Shown here piece after piece: positions 36,219 through 45,355 of a stretch of 64,000 nt of DNA (position 1 is its first letter; each line of letters opens with the position of its first letter). The DNA lies in the NCBI GenBank assembly GCA_035633215.1, contig DASQFI010000046.1, positions 1 through 64,000 of the forward strand, read 5' to 3'. The notes below the pieces were generated by a model. It did no database searches and was not told where the DNA came from. It was given only the letters and a program-made list of their open reading frames with translations. This DNA is from DASQFI01 sp035633215 (GTDB taxonomy: Bacteria > Acidobacteriota > Vicinamibacteria > Vicinamibacterales > SCN-69-37). The position numbers and the translations under genes are program-made.

Positions 36219-37328
36219 GTGCCTCGACCCCGGGTCCTGCAAGTCGTGCTCAGCCTGAACCCCGGGGGCACCGAGCGCCTGGTGGTGGAATTGGCCCGCA
36301 GACTGCAAGCCCGAATCCCCGCCATGGTGTGCTGTCTCGACGAGGCCGGCGCCTGGGCGCGCGAGCTCGATGCCGCCGGGGTCCAGGTCATCGCGCTTGA
36401 ACGGTCCGGAGGATTCCGGCCCTCGCTCGGGCGTGCGGTCGCCGAGATCGCGCGACGACACGAGGCGACCGTCATTCACGCGCATCACTACTCGCCGTTC
36501 GTCTACAGCTGTCTCGCCCATTTCTGGCGGCCCGGCACGCCCGTGGTGTTCACGGAACACGGCCGCCTCTCCGACACGCCGCCATCGGCCAAGCGCCGGC
36601 TGGCCAATCGGGTACTGGCGCGCATTCCGCGGCGCGTCTTCGCCGTGTCCGAGGATCTGAGGCAGCACCTGGTGGGAGAAGGGTTCGCGCCGGACTCGCT
36701 CGAGGTGATTTACAACGGGATCGAAGTTGGTCCGGTCCCCGACGCGAGGACACGCGCGGACGTGCGTGAGCGCCTGGGCGCGTCGGACCAGACGTTCGTC
36801 GTCGGCACGATCGCCCGGCTGGATCCCGTGAAGGATTTGGGTACGCTGATCGCCGCGGCGTCAAGCCTCCGAGCCGAGCTCCCCATCCTGATCGGCATCG
36901 TCGGCGACGGACCTGAACGAGGCGCGCTCGAAGATCTCACTCGACGACTCGGAATCGACTCGCAGGTCCGATTCCTCGGACACCGTGAGGACGCGCGGCG
37001 CTGGCTGGCCGGCTGCGACGCCTACGTCAATTGCTCGATCAGCGAGGGGGTGTCGTTGACGATCCTCGAGGCGATGGCCGCGGCGCTCCCGATCGTGGCC
37101 ACGCGTGTCGGCGGGACGCCGGAGGTCGTCGATCCGGACTCGGGCCGGCTGGTTCCGCCGCGTGACCCGAGCGCTCTGGCGGCGGCGCTGCGGGATCTCG
37201 CGCGCGATCCGGACGCGCGCGCGCGCCTCGGACAATCGGCGCGCCGGCGGCTGGAGGCTCGATTCACGCTCGATCGCATGGTGCGCGAGTACGGTGACGT
37301 GTATGCGTCGGTGACAGGAGACCGCTGA
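36219..37328 (+). CDS. Glycosyltransferase family 4 (E), exosortase-locus type
   Basis: A 369-residue GT-B protein starting GTG at 36219. N-terminal VLQVVLSLNPGGTERLVVEL; donor domain VGTIARLDPVKDLGTLI, then CSISEGVSLTILEAMAAALPIV and GGTPEVVDPDSGRLVPP. This combination resembles the glycosyltransferase usually found in XrtA/PEP-CTERM loci. It is 1 nt from asnB-like gene 37330, so the two are co-transcribed. Confidence 0.9.
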   Translation: MPRPRVLQVVLSLNPGGTERLVVELARRLQARIPAMVCCLDEAGAWARELDAAGVQVIALERSGGFRPSLGRAVAEIARRHEATVIHAHHYSPFVYSCLAHFWRPGTPVVFTEHGRLSDTPPSAKRRLANRVLARIPRRVFAVSEDLRQHLVGEGFAPDSLEVIYNGIEVGPVPDARTRADVRERLGASDQTFVVGTIARLDPVKDLGTLIAAASSLRAELPILIGIVGDGPERGALEDLTRRLGIDSQVRFLGHREDARRWLAGCDAYVNCSISEGVSLTILEAMAAALPIVATRVGGTPEVVDPDSGRLVPPRDPSALAAALRDLARDPDARARLGQSARRRLEARFTLDRMVREYGDVYASVTGDR

Positions 37329-37329
37329 C

Positions 37330-39243
37330 ATGTGCGGCATCTCTGGCGTGTTCGCGCTCGACGGCCGGCTGCATCCGGACGCGCGCGCGGCCGTTCCGCT
37401 GATGAACGGCGCGCTCGCGCATCGCGGGCCCGACGGCGAGGGATTCTTCGACGCGGTTGACGTCTCGCTCGGTCACCGCCGCCTCGCGATCATCGATCGC
37501 GCGGGCGGCCATCAGCCCATGGCCAACGAAGACGGGACGTGCCAGATCGTCTTCAACGGCGAGGTCTACAACCATCGCGATCTGCGCCCGGAGCTCGAAG
37601 CGAAGGGCCACAGGTTTCGCACCTCGAGCGACACCGAGGCAATTCTGCACGCTTACGAAGAGTACGGTCCGGCATGCGTCGAGAAGCTCGAAGGGATGTT
37701 CGCGTTCGTCATCTACGACGGCCGGCGGCGCGAATTGTTCGCGGCGCGCGATCGGCTCGGCAAGAAGCCGTTTTTCTACACCGTCCTCGACGGCACGTTT
37801 CATTTCGCGAGCGAGCTTGGCGCGCTCACGCGCTCGCCGCTCTGGAAAGGTGACCTCGACCTCACGAGCCTGGAAGGGTATCTGTCGCTCGGGTATTTCG
37901 TCGCGCCGGCCACGATCTACCGCGACGTCCACAAGCTGCTGCCGGGGCATTGGCTGCGAGTTGCCAACGGCCGCATTCAAACCGCCGAGTACTGGGACGT
38001 GCGTGAGTTCGACACCGATCAGCGTCCGGCCGACGAGCTGCTGCCGGAGATCGATGCGGCGCTTCGCCGGGCCGTCCACGAACGCCTCGAGAGCGAAGTG
38101 CCGCTCGGCGCGTTCCTGAGCGGCGGCATCGACTCCGGCCTTGTCGTCTCGTACATGGCCGAGGCATTGGGGGATCGGCTGATCACGACGTCGGTCGGGT
38201 TCGGCGAGCGTGGACACAACGAGCTCGAAGCGGCCGAGCTCACGGCGAATCACTTCGGCAGTCGGCATCACGCGGAGGTCATCGAGCCCCGGCTCGACGA
38301 CGTTCTCGGTCCGGTCACCACTGGTCTTTCGGAGCCGCTCGCCGACGCGTCCGCGATCCCGACCTGGTACGTTTCGCGCGCGGCCCGCCGGCACGTAACG
38401 GTCGCGCTCAGCGGCGACGGCGGCGACGAGAGCTTCGCCGGCTACGATTTCCGGTACGTCCCGCACGCCCTGGAAGCGTCCGCGCGCCGGTTCATGCCGC
38501 CTGGCATCGCGCCCGCGGCGGGTTGGCTGGGCGCGCACTGGCCCCGGTCGCGGCGGCTGCCGAGGCCGCTCCGGGTCAGCACCCTTCTCGAGAATCTCTC
38601 GCGCGATCCGGCCGGCGCGTACTACTCGGATCTCGCCTTCCTGAAGCCGGCTGATGCCCGCGCGCTGCTGGGCCTGCCCGCCGATCGCGATCCGGCATCG
38701 AGCCCTGTCTACGCCGCCGTGACCGATCCGTACCGGCGGTGCCCGTCCGACGATGCGGTGCAGCGATCGGAGTACGCGGATCTCAAGGTCTACCTGCCGA
38801 ACGATCCACTCGTGAAAGTCGATCGCATGAGCATGGCGCACAGCCTGGAAGTCAGGTGCCCCCTTCTCGACCGCCGCGTCGTCGAGCTGGCGTTTCGGAT
38901 TCCGGCCTCGCGCAAGCAAACGGGACGGCAGGGTAAAACGCTGCTTCGTCGACTCGCGCAGACGCGCCTGCCGGCGGGATTGTGGCGTCTCCCGAAGCGC
39001 GGATTCGACGCGCCGATGGGAAGCTGGCTGAGCGGACCGTACGCGGCGAGGTTCCGCGAGGAAGTGCTCGGCTCGAATTCGTCGGTCGGCGACTATGTGG
39101 ACCGGCAGGACCTCGCGCGGCGATTCGACATCCATCGCCGGCAGGAGGCCGACTGCAGCTACGTGCTCTGGGCGACCTGGGTGCTCGACCGCTGGCTTCG
39201 GACCGTCAGCCGGACGGAATCCCGGCCGGTGGCCAGCTCCTGA
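37330..39243 (+). CDS. Asparagine-synthase-type amidotransferase, exosortase-associated
   Basis: A 637-residue two-domain protein. Cys2 of MCGISGVFAL is the glutaminase nucleophile; HRGPDGEG and FNGEVYNH complete the class II pocket. The synthetase domain carries the PPi loop SGGIDS (264-269), SGDGGDESFAGY and KVDRMSMAHSLEVRCPLLD. It may be the XrtA-system amidotransferase that amidates sugar carboxylates of the exopolysaccharide, rather than a housekeeping AsnB. This is inferred from its place between GT E and the exosortase. Confidence 0.9.
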   Translation: MCGISGVFALDGRLHPDARAAVPLMNGALAHRGPDGEGFFDAVDVSLGHRRLAIIDRAGGHQPMANEDGTCQIVFNGEVYNHRDLRPELEAKGHRFRTSSDTEAILHAYEEYGPACVEKLEGMFAFVIYDGRRRELFAARDRLGKKPFFYTVLDGTFHFASELGALTRSPLWKGDLDLTSLEGYLSLGYFVAPATIYRDVHKLLPGHWLRVANGRIQTAEYWDVREFDTDQRPADELLPEIDAALRRAVHERLESEVPLGAFLSGGIDSGLVVSYMAEALGDRLITTSVGFGERGHNELEAAELTANHFGSRHHAEVIEPRLDDVLGPVTTGLSEPLADASAIPTWYVSRAARRHVTVALSGDGGDESFAGYDFRYVPHALEASARRFMPPGIAPAAGWLGAHWPRSRRLPRPLRVSTLLENLSRDPAGAYYSDLAFLKPADARALLGLPADRDPASSPVYAAVTDPYRRCPSDDAVQRSEYADLKVYLPNDPLVKVDRMSMAHSLEVRCPLLDRRVVELAFRIPASRKQTGRQGKTLLRRLAQTRLPAGLWRLPKRGFDAPMGSWLSGPYAARFREEVLGSNSSVGDYVDRQDLARRFDIHRRQEADCSYVLWATWVLDRWLRTVSRTESRPVASS

Positions 39244-39475
39244 ACCCCCGTCGTCCCACCAAAGGGGGCCGGTCAGGAAGACGACAGCCCCTGTGGTCGC
39301 GATCAAGGCCCTCGTCACAGGAACATTAGTCAGCTTTCAAGGCGACTCTTCTCCGTCAGGGCGGGTCACCGGCCGGCCTGGAACGCCGGTAACGGCCTGT
39401 TTGTAAACGAGTTATTACGAACGATCCGCCGCTATCGCACCCGGAGAGCCCCTTGCTACGTAGCAGGAGGTCCAT

Positions 39476-40354
39476 GTGGCTCTTGTCGTGATCCGTCCGG
39501 CCGTGATCATGCTGGCGATTGGCAGCTTTCTGCTGCTCTACGCGCCGATCCTCGTCCGACTCGGGCGGGACTGGGCGCATGACGACAACTACTCCCACGG
39601 CTTTCTCATCATCCCGATCGCGCTCTATTTCGTGTGGGAGCGGCGGGAACGGCTGGCCCAGGTCATCCCAAGCCCGAGCCTGTACGGTCTCCCCATCGTC
39701 GCGCTCGGACTGCTGATGCTGCTGGCCGGTCTGCTCGGCGCCGAGCTGTTTCTGCCGCGCATGTCGCTCCTGGTCGTGCTCACCGGCACCGTGCTCTTCC
39801 TGTTCGGCTGGCAGGTGTGCCGGGTGCTCGCGCTTCCGCTCGCGTTTCTCGTGCTGATGATCCCGATCCCGGCGCTGATCTTCAACCAGATCGCGTTTCC
39901 GCTGCAGCTGCTCGCCTCGCGCGTCGGCGAGACGGTGTTGGCCACGGTCGGCATTCCGGTGCTGCGCGAGGGCAACGTGATCGTGCTCGCGCACACGACG
40001 CTCGAGGTGGCCGAGGCGTGCAGCGGCATCCGCTCGCTGATCTCGCTGCTGACGCTCGGCATCGTCTATGGCTACTTCGTGGATCCGCGCGGCGGCGTGC
40101 GCGCGGCCATCGCGCTTTCGACGATTCCGATTGCGATTCTCGCCAACGGCGGCCGTGTGGCGGGTACAGGCGTGGCGGCGCACTACTATGGCGTCGCAGC
40201 GGCGCAGGGATTTTTCCACACGTTTTCGGGCTGGCTCGTGTTCGCCGTCGCGTTCGTCATGCTGTTCGCCGTCGCGCACCTGCTGATCAAGGTGCTGCCG
40301 GGCCAGGAGCGGCCCGGTGGCGTGCCCGCGGTCGCGGCGCAGAGGGCGGTATGA
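39476..40354 (+). CDS. xrt: Exosortase
   Basis: A 292-residue polytopic transpeptidase with about eight membrane helices, proposed to cleave PEP-CTERM signals. The catalytic triad is Cys182 in EACSGIRSLIS, Arg227 in ILANGGRVAGTGVAAHYYG and His248 in FFHTFSGWLVF. The early segment HDDNYSHGFLIIPIALYFVWE is also typical. The start is GTG at 39476, with AGGAGG at 39465-39470; an overlapping ATG at 39474 is in a frame that stops after five codons. EpsI follows with a 4-nt overlap as a separate gene instead of a fusion. The 232-bp upstream gap shows only a 12-bp palindrome TGCTACGTAGCA near 39454. Confidence 0.95.
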   Translation: MALVVIRPAVIMLAIGSFLLLYAPILVRLGRDWAHDDNYSHGFLIIPIALYFVWERRERLAQVIPSPSLYGLPIVALGLLMLLAGLLGAELFLPRMSLLVVLTGTVLFLFGWQVCRVLALPLAFLVLMIPIPALIFNQIAFPLQLLASRVGETVLATVGIPVLREGNVIVLAHTTLEVAEACSGIRSLISLLTLGIVYGYFVDPRGGVRAAIALSTIPIAILANGGRVAGTGVAAHYYGVAAAQGFFHTFSGWLVFAVAFVMLFAVAHLLIKVLPGQERPGGVPAVAAQRAV

Positions 40355-40995
40355 CGGCGAGACTCGTCATCCTGATCGTGTGCTTCCTGACGACGGCGGC
40401 GTATGCGCGGCATGCGATGCGTCCGGAGGAGCTGCCTCCACGAACGCCGATCGATCGCCTGACCAACCAGGTCGGGCGCTGGGCCGGACGCGAAGCGCCG
40501 AAGTTCACCGACGAGGTGCTCGCCGTGCTCGGCGCCGACGAGCTGGTCAACCGGTGGTACGGGGCGCCGCAGGAGCCGGCCGTGGCGCTCTACGTCGGCT
40601 ACTACAAGAGCCAGCGCGAGGGCGACACGATTCACTCCCCCATGAATTGTCTGCCGGGCGCCGGATGGCTGCCCGTGGCGAACGACCAGGCGGCGATCGA
40701 CGTGCCCGGACGGACCGCGCCGATCGTCGTCAACCGGTTCGTCATCCAGAAAGGCGCCGATCGCCAGGTCGTTCTCTACTGGTACCAGAGCAACGGGCGG
40801 ATCGTCGCCAACGAATATTGGAGCAAAGCCTACATGGTGTATGACGCCGTCCGGCGTCACCGATCGGATGCGGCGATCATCCGCGTGATCAGCCCGGTGC
40901 TGCCGAACGAGGACGGCACGGCGGCGGCCGAGCGGCGCGTCACCGAGTTCGTTCAGGCGTTGTTCCCGCATCTCGAAACACATCTGCCGTCATGA
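40351..40995 (+). CDS. epsI: EpsI-family exosortase-associated protein
   Basis: A 214-residue protein of the EpsI/exosortase C-terminal-domain family. One N-terminal hydrophobic segment (LVILIVCFLTTAAYA) is followed by the hallmark DTIHSPMNCLPGAGW and the later ADRQVVLYWYQSNGRIVANE. Its start overlaps the exosortase stop by 4 nt. It is needed with the exosortase in EPS systems, though its biochemical role is unsettled. Confidence 0.93.
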   Translation: MTARLVILIVCFLTTAAYARHAMRPEELPPRTPIDRLTNQVGRWAGREAPKFTDEVLAVLGADELVNRWYGAPQEPAVALYVGYYKSQREGDTIHSPMNCLPGAGWLPVANDQAAIDVPGRTAPIVVNRFVIQKGADRQVVLYWYQSNGRIVANEYWSKAYMVYDAVRRHRSDAAIIRVISPVLPNEDGTAAAERRVTEFVQALFPHLETHLPS

Positions 40996-41015
40996 CGGCG
41001 AAAAGGGACTGAGCC

Positions 41016-43289
41016 ATGCTGTCGAACCGGTGGGCCGTTGTTTTGTTGGTGGGCGCGCTGTCGCTCGCCGGGTGCTCGAAGGACCCGGAAGTCGCCAAGC
41101 GGGACTTCGTGCGCAGCGGCGACGGCTACGTGGCGCAGAAGAAATACCGTGAAGCCGTCGTGGAGTACCGCAACGCGATCCAGCAGGATCCGCGGTTCGG
41201 CGAGGCCCGGCTGAAGCTGGCCGAGACGTACCTCAAGCTCGGCGACCTGAACGCTTCGTTCCAGGAGTACGTGCGCGCGGCCGATCTCATGCCGCAGGAC
41301 ACCGACGCGCAGGTCAAGGTGGGCGAGATGCTCCTCGTCGCGCGGCAGTTCGAGGACGCCAAGACCCGCGCCGAGAAAGCGCTGGCCACCAAGCCGAACC
41401 ACGTGCCGGCTCTGATTCTCCGCGCGAACGCGCTGGCCGGTCTCAACCAGCTCGAGGATGCCGTGTCGGAGGTGGAGCTGGCGATCCGCACCGCCCCGGA
41501 GCGGAGCGAGAGCTACGCCAATCTCGGGATGATGCAGCTCATGCGCGGGGATAAAGCGCAGGCCGAGACAGCGTTCCGGAGGGCCGTTGCCGCCAATGAG
41601 AAGTCGACGCCTGCGCGCCTGGCGCTGGCCAATTTCTACGCCGTCAGCGGGCGCCGCGAGGAGGCCGAAACCCAGTTCACGGCGGCGCTCGCGATCGACC
41701 CGAAAGACATCCTGGCCAATCGCGCCCTGGCCTACTTCTACGTCGCGTCCGGCCGCGCGCCGCTGGCCGAAGTCCACCTCAAGACCGTGGCCGAGACGGC
41801 CCCGAACCACGGCGGCAAGCTGATCCTCGCCGACTATTACATCGGGATGCGCCGGCTCGACGATGCGCGTCGTGTTCTCGAGGAGGTTTCGACCACCGAC
41901 AGCGACGCGTTTGCGACCGCAAAGCTGCGGCTCGCGGCGCTCGGAATGGTCGCGGGCGATCCGGCCGAGGCGTCGCGCCTCGTCGAAGACGTCCTGTCGA
42001 AGCAGCCGACGCACACCGACGCGCTGATCGCGAAAGCGGAGCTCCTGGCGCACGAGGGCAAGGTGGACGAGTCGCTCGCGGCGGCGAGATCCGCGGTGAG
42101 CTCGAACCCGCAGTCGGCCAAGGCCCAGTTCGCGCTGGGCAAGGCGTACGTGCTGAAGCGGGACGAGACGGACGCCATCGCGGCGTTCAATCAGGCGATT
42201 CAACTGAATCCGCGCCTGGCGGATCCCGAGCTGGAGCTGGCGAAGATTCACCTCTCGCATGGCCGGCTCAACGACGCCGAGCGCTTCGCGCAGAGCGCGA
42301 TCACGAAGGTCGCGGGCTACGCCCAGGCGCACCTTCTGCTCGCGCGGATTTTCTTGATGAAGGGCACGCCGGCCAAGGCCGAGCCCTCGCTCAAGGCGCT
42401 CGCGTCGGCATTCCCCGACTCGCCCGCGGTCCAGACGGAGGTCGGACTGCTCGAATTGACCAAGCGCAACCGTCCGGCGGCGCGCGCCGCGTTTCAACGC
42501 GCGCTCGCGAAGAACGCGACCTACACCGAAGCTCTGGCGGGAATGATCCAGCTCGACCTCGAGGAGAAGCGCACGGACCTGGTCAAGGCGCGCATCGCCG
42601 AAGCCCTCCGGACGAAGCCGCGTGACGGCGGCATGCTGCTGCTCGCCAGCCGCACGTACGGGTCGATGGGCGACCTGGAGACCGCCGAGAAGCTGCTGCA
42701 CCAGGCGATCGCGACGGATCCGAACAACCTCGACGCGTACGGCATGCTCGGCCGCCTCTACGCCACGCAGCAGCGGCTCGGGGACGCGACGTCGCAGTTC
42801 GAGAAGCTCGCCGAGCGGCAGCCGAAGTCGGTGTCGGCGCACACCATCATCGGCATTCTGCTCGACATGCAGAACCGGTCGAGCGACGCGCGCAAGAAAT
42901 ACGAGCGCGCACTCGAAGTCGATCCGCGCGCCGCCGTGGCCGCCAACAATCTGGCCTGGATCTACGCCGAGACCGGCGGCAACCTCGACATGGCGCTGCA
43001 GCTGGCGCAGACCGCCAAATCGCAGCTCCCGGACCGTGCCGAAGTGAACGACACGCTCGGCTGGATTTACCACAAGAAGGGACTGAGCGCGCTGGCGGTG
43101 ACGCCGCTGCTCCAGTCGGTCCAGAAGGACCCGACCAACGCCACCTATCACTACCACCTCGGCATGGCGTACGCGGGGAGCGGCGACAAGGACAAGGCCC
43201 GCGCCTCGCTCCAGAAGGCGCTCTCGCTCGACGGGAACTTCAGCGGCGCGGCCGAAGCGCGTCAGGCGCTGAGCGGACTCAAGGGCTGA
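41016..43289 (+). CDS. Large TPR-repeat lipoprotein (PEP-CTERM/EPS system type)
   Basis: A 757-residue outer-membrane or periplasmic lipoprotein. The lipobox is LAGC with Cys20. The rest is some 18 to 20 TPR-like repeats (YREAVVEYRNAIQQDP, AEKLLHQAIATDPNNLDAY, KARASLQKALSLD). It matches the large TPR lipoprotein, PrsT-like, that lies beside exosortase genes, probably a scaffold for polysaccharide export. It starts 20 nt after epsI and ends just before the exporter genes. Confidence 0.9.
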   Translation: MLSNRWAVVLLVGALSLAGCSKDPEVAKRDFVRSGDGYVAQKKYREAVVEYRNAIQQDPRFGEARLKLAETYLKLGDLNASFQEYVRAADLMPQDTDAQVKVGEMLLVARQFEDAKTRAEKALATKPNHVPALILRANALAGLNQLEDAVSEVELAIRTAPERSESYANLGMMQLMRGDKAQAETAFRRAVAANEKSTPARLALANFYAVSGRREEAETQFTAALAIDPKDILANRALAYFYVASGRAPLAEVHLKTVAETAPNHGGKLILADYYIGMRRLDDARRVLEEVSTTDSDAFATAKLRLAALGMVAGDPAEASRLVEDVLSKQPTHTDALIAKAELLAHEGKVDESLAAARSAVSSNPQSAKAQFALGKAYVLKRDETDAIAAFNQAIQLNPRLADPELELAKIHLSHGRLNDAERFAQSAITKVAGYAQAHLLLARIFLMKGTPAKAEPSLKALASAFPDSPAVQTEVGLLELTKRNRPAARAAFQRALAKNATYTEALAGMIQLDLEEKRTDLVKARIAEALRTKPRDGGMLLLASRTYGSMGDLETAEKLLHQAIATDPNNLDAYGMLGRLYATQQRLGDATSQFEKLAERQPKSVSAHTIIGILLDMQNRSSDARKKYERALEVDPRAAVAANNLAWIYAETGGNLDMALQLAQTAKSQLPDRAEVNDTLGWIYHKKGLSALAVTPLLQSVQKDPTNATYHYHLGMAYAGSGDKDKARASLQKALSLDGNFSGAAEARQALSGLKG

Positions 43290-43290
43290 C

Positions 43291-44088
43291 GTGCGCGCCC
43301 TGATCGCCGACTGCCGCGAGATGGTCGCGGAGCAGATCGAGTATCGCGAGCTCTTGCGTCAGATGACCGGACGCGACCTGCGTGTGCGCTACAAGCAGGC
43401 GGTGATGGGCTTCGGGTGGGCGATCTTCATGCCGCTCGTGAATACCGTGCTCTTCTCCGTCATCTTCACGCGCGTGGCCTCGATTGACACGCCGGTCGCC
43501 TATCCGCTCTTCGCCTTCTGCGGACTCTGGGTCTGGAATTCGTTCGAGTCTGCGCTGCGATTCTCGGTGAACTCGCTGACGAGCAATTCCAACCTCGTCT
43601 CGAAGGTGTACTTTCCCCGCGAGATCTTTCCGTTCTCGGCGATTCTGGTCAGTCTCGTCGACTTCGCGGTGGGATCCCTCGTCCTGATCACGCTCATGAT
43701 CTGGTACCACGTCCCGGCCGGGGTGAACCTCCTGTGGCTGCCGATCGTGCTCGTGGTCCATTTCGTGTTCACAGCCGCGGTCGCCTTAGTCCTCGCGTTG
43801 GCCAATCTCTTTTACCGTGATGTGAAGTATCTGTTCGAAGTCATGATCAAGGTCTGGATGTTCGCCGCGCCAGTCGTCTACCCGGTCGATCGCGTGGAGG
43901 GCACGCTCGGTTTGCTGTTGCGGTTGAATCCGATGACGCCGATCCTCGAGGCCTATCGGTCCGTGCTGTTGCTCAACTCACCGCCGCCGGCGGCGTTGGG
44001 CGCGGCCGCCGCCCTGGCGCTGCTCGCCTTCGTGGGCGCCTGGCTGATGTTCCACCGGCTGGAGTTCCGCTTCGCGGAGTACATCTGA
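43291..44088 (+). CDS. wzm: ABC-2 type polysaccharide export permease (Wzm-like)
   Basis: A 265-residue membrane protein with about six helices. The N-terminus REMVAEQIEYRELLRQMTGR and RVRYKQAVMGFGWAIFMPLV are typical of the Wzm/KpsM group, as are VYFPREIFPFSAI and the NPMTPILEAYRSVLL segment near the C-terminus. The start is GTG at 43291, 1 nt after the lipoprotein stop region. It pairs with the ATPase that follows. Confidence 0.92.
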   Translation: MRALIADCREMVAEQIEYRELLRQMTGRDLRVRYKQAVMGFGWAIFMPLVNTVLFSVIFTRVASIDTPVAYPLFAFCGLWVWNSFESALRFSVNSLTSNSNLVSKVYFPREIFPFSAILVSLVDFAVGSLVLITLMIWYHVPAGVNLLWLPIVLVVHFVFTAAVALVLALANLFYRDVKYLFEVMIKVWMFAAPVVYPVDRVEGTLGLLLRLNPMTPILEAYRSVLLLNSPPPAALGAAAALALLAFVGAWLMFHRLEFRFAEYI

Positions 44089-44089
44089 C

Positions 44090-45355
44090 GTGACTCCCGC
44101 GGTCGTGTTCGACGACGTATCCAAGAAGTTCCGGCGAGGCGAGCGGCACGACAGCCTGCGCGACCTCGTGCCGGCACTGTTTTCCCGGGCGTGGCGGCGA
44201 CGACGCGCCGACGCGCTGGGCGACCAGGAGTTCTGGGCCGTTCGGGACGTGTCGTTTGCCGTCTCCAGCGGCGAAGGCCTGGCCATCATCGGTCCGAACG
44301 GCGCCGGGAAGTCCACGATCCTGAAACTGCTCAGTCGAATCCTGAAGCCCACGCGCGGCGCGTGCGCGGTCCACGGCCGCGTCGGCGCGTTGATCGAGGT
44401 CGCCGCCGGGTTTCATCCGGACCTCACCGGCCGCGAGAATGTGTTTCTGCAGGGCGCCATCATGGGCATGACGCGCCCCGAAATCGTCAGACGCTTCGAC
44501 GAGATTGTGGAGTTCGCGAGCCTGGAGCAGTTTGTCGACACGCCGGTCAAACGCTACTCGTCGGGGATGAACGCGCGCCTCGGCTTTTCGATCGCCGCGC
44601 ACCTGAACCCGGACGTGCTCATCATCGACGAAATTCTGAGCGTCGGCGACATGCAGTTCCAGCAGAAGTGTATCGACCGCCTGATCTCGTTCAAGTCGCA
44701 AGGCGCCGCGATTGTCTTCGTCAGCCACAACCTGCAGGCCGTGGCCAGCTATTTCGATCGCGGATTGCTCATGGATCAGGGACATTGCCGCTGCATCGGG
44801 AGCGCGTCGGAAGCCGTCGCGGCATATGCGTCGGCCGCGGCGGGACGGAAGACGGTGGCCAGCCACGCGCGGGCGGGCATCGTCAGCGTGTCGCTCCGGG
44901 ATCGCAATGACGCGGTGGTGTCGGAGGCCGCGCCGGGCGACGAATTATCACTCATCGTGACATATCGATTCTCCGGCGACCGCACCCACAACTTAATCTT
45001 CGGCATGTACGTCACGGATTCCGGGATGGGAACGCGGCTCTACAACGCGAGCGCCGGCGATCTGGGCCTTCGCTGGACCCCCCCGCCCGGGCCCGGCCAG
45101 GTGACGATCAAGTTCAGGTTTCGGGTGAACCTGCTCCGGGGGGCATACCACATCAACGCCCATGTGTCCGACCCGCTGATTCACGAATGCCTGGATAGAC
45201 GCGAGCCCGCGGCCTATGTGACCGTGCACGAGGATTTCTCTGTCCAGGGAAGCACGAATCTGGACGTGCGCTGCACGGTGCTCGCGAGCGAGCCCGGCTC
45301 CTCCGACATTGACGAACCTGTGACGGTCGGCGACACCCGCGAAGCCCATGACTGA
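44090..45355 (+). CDS. wzt: ABC polysaccharide exporter ATPase with Wzt-type C-terminal domain
   Basis: A 421-residue ATPase. Walker A is GPNGAGKST (68-76), the signature YSSGMNARLGFSIA (156-169), Walker B VLIIDE (176-181) followed by SVGDMQFQQKC, and the H-loop FVSHNLQAV. Residues about 265-400 form the extra beta-sandwich that recognises the modified glycan end in O-antigen exporters. That suggests that the glycan is terminated by a chemical mark, and the methyltransferase gene overlapping its 3' end is a candidate to place it. Confidence 0.92.
   Translation: MTPAVVFDDVSKKFRRGERHDSLRDLVPALFSRAWRRRRADALGDQEFWAVRDVSFAVSSGEGLAIIGPNGAGKSTILKLLSRILKPTRGACAVHGRVGALIEVAAGFHPDLTGRENVFLQGAIMGMTRPEIVRRFDEIVEFASLEQFVDTPVKRYSSGMNARLGFSIAAHLNPDVLIIDEILSVGDMQFQQKCIDRLISFKSQGAAIVFVSHNLQAVASYFDRGLLMDQGHCRCIGSASEAVAAYASAAAGRKTVASHARAGIVSVSLRDRNDAVVSEAAPGDELSLIVTYRFSGDRTHNLIFGMYVTDSGMGTRLYNASAGDLGLRWTPPPGPGQVTIKFRFRVNLLRGAYHINAHVSDPLIHECLDRREPAAYVTVHEDFSVQGSTNLDVRCTVLASEPGSSDIDEPVTVGDTREAHD

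Noticed and set aside
37264..39318. 684-codon open frame antisense to the amidotransferase gene
   Set aside because: Long antisense frames are expected in this high-GC DNA; the sequence is Arg/Ala-rich with no domain, while the sense strand has a full asparagine-synthase pattern.
40953..43157. 734-codon frame antisense to the TPR lipoprotein
   Set aside because: It mirrors the TPR repeats of the sense gene and has no independent motif.
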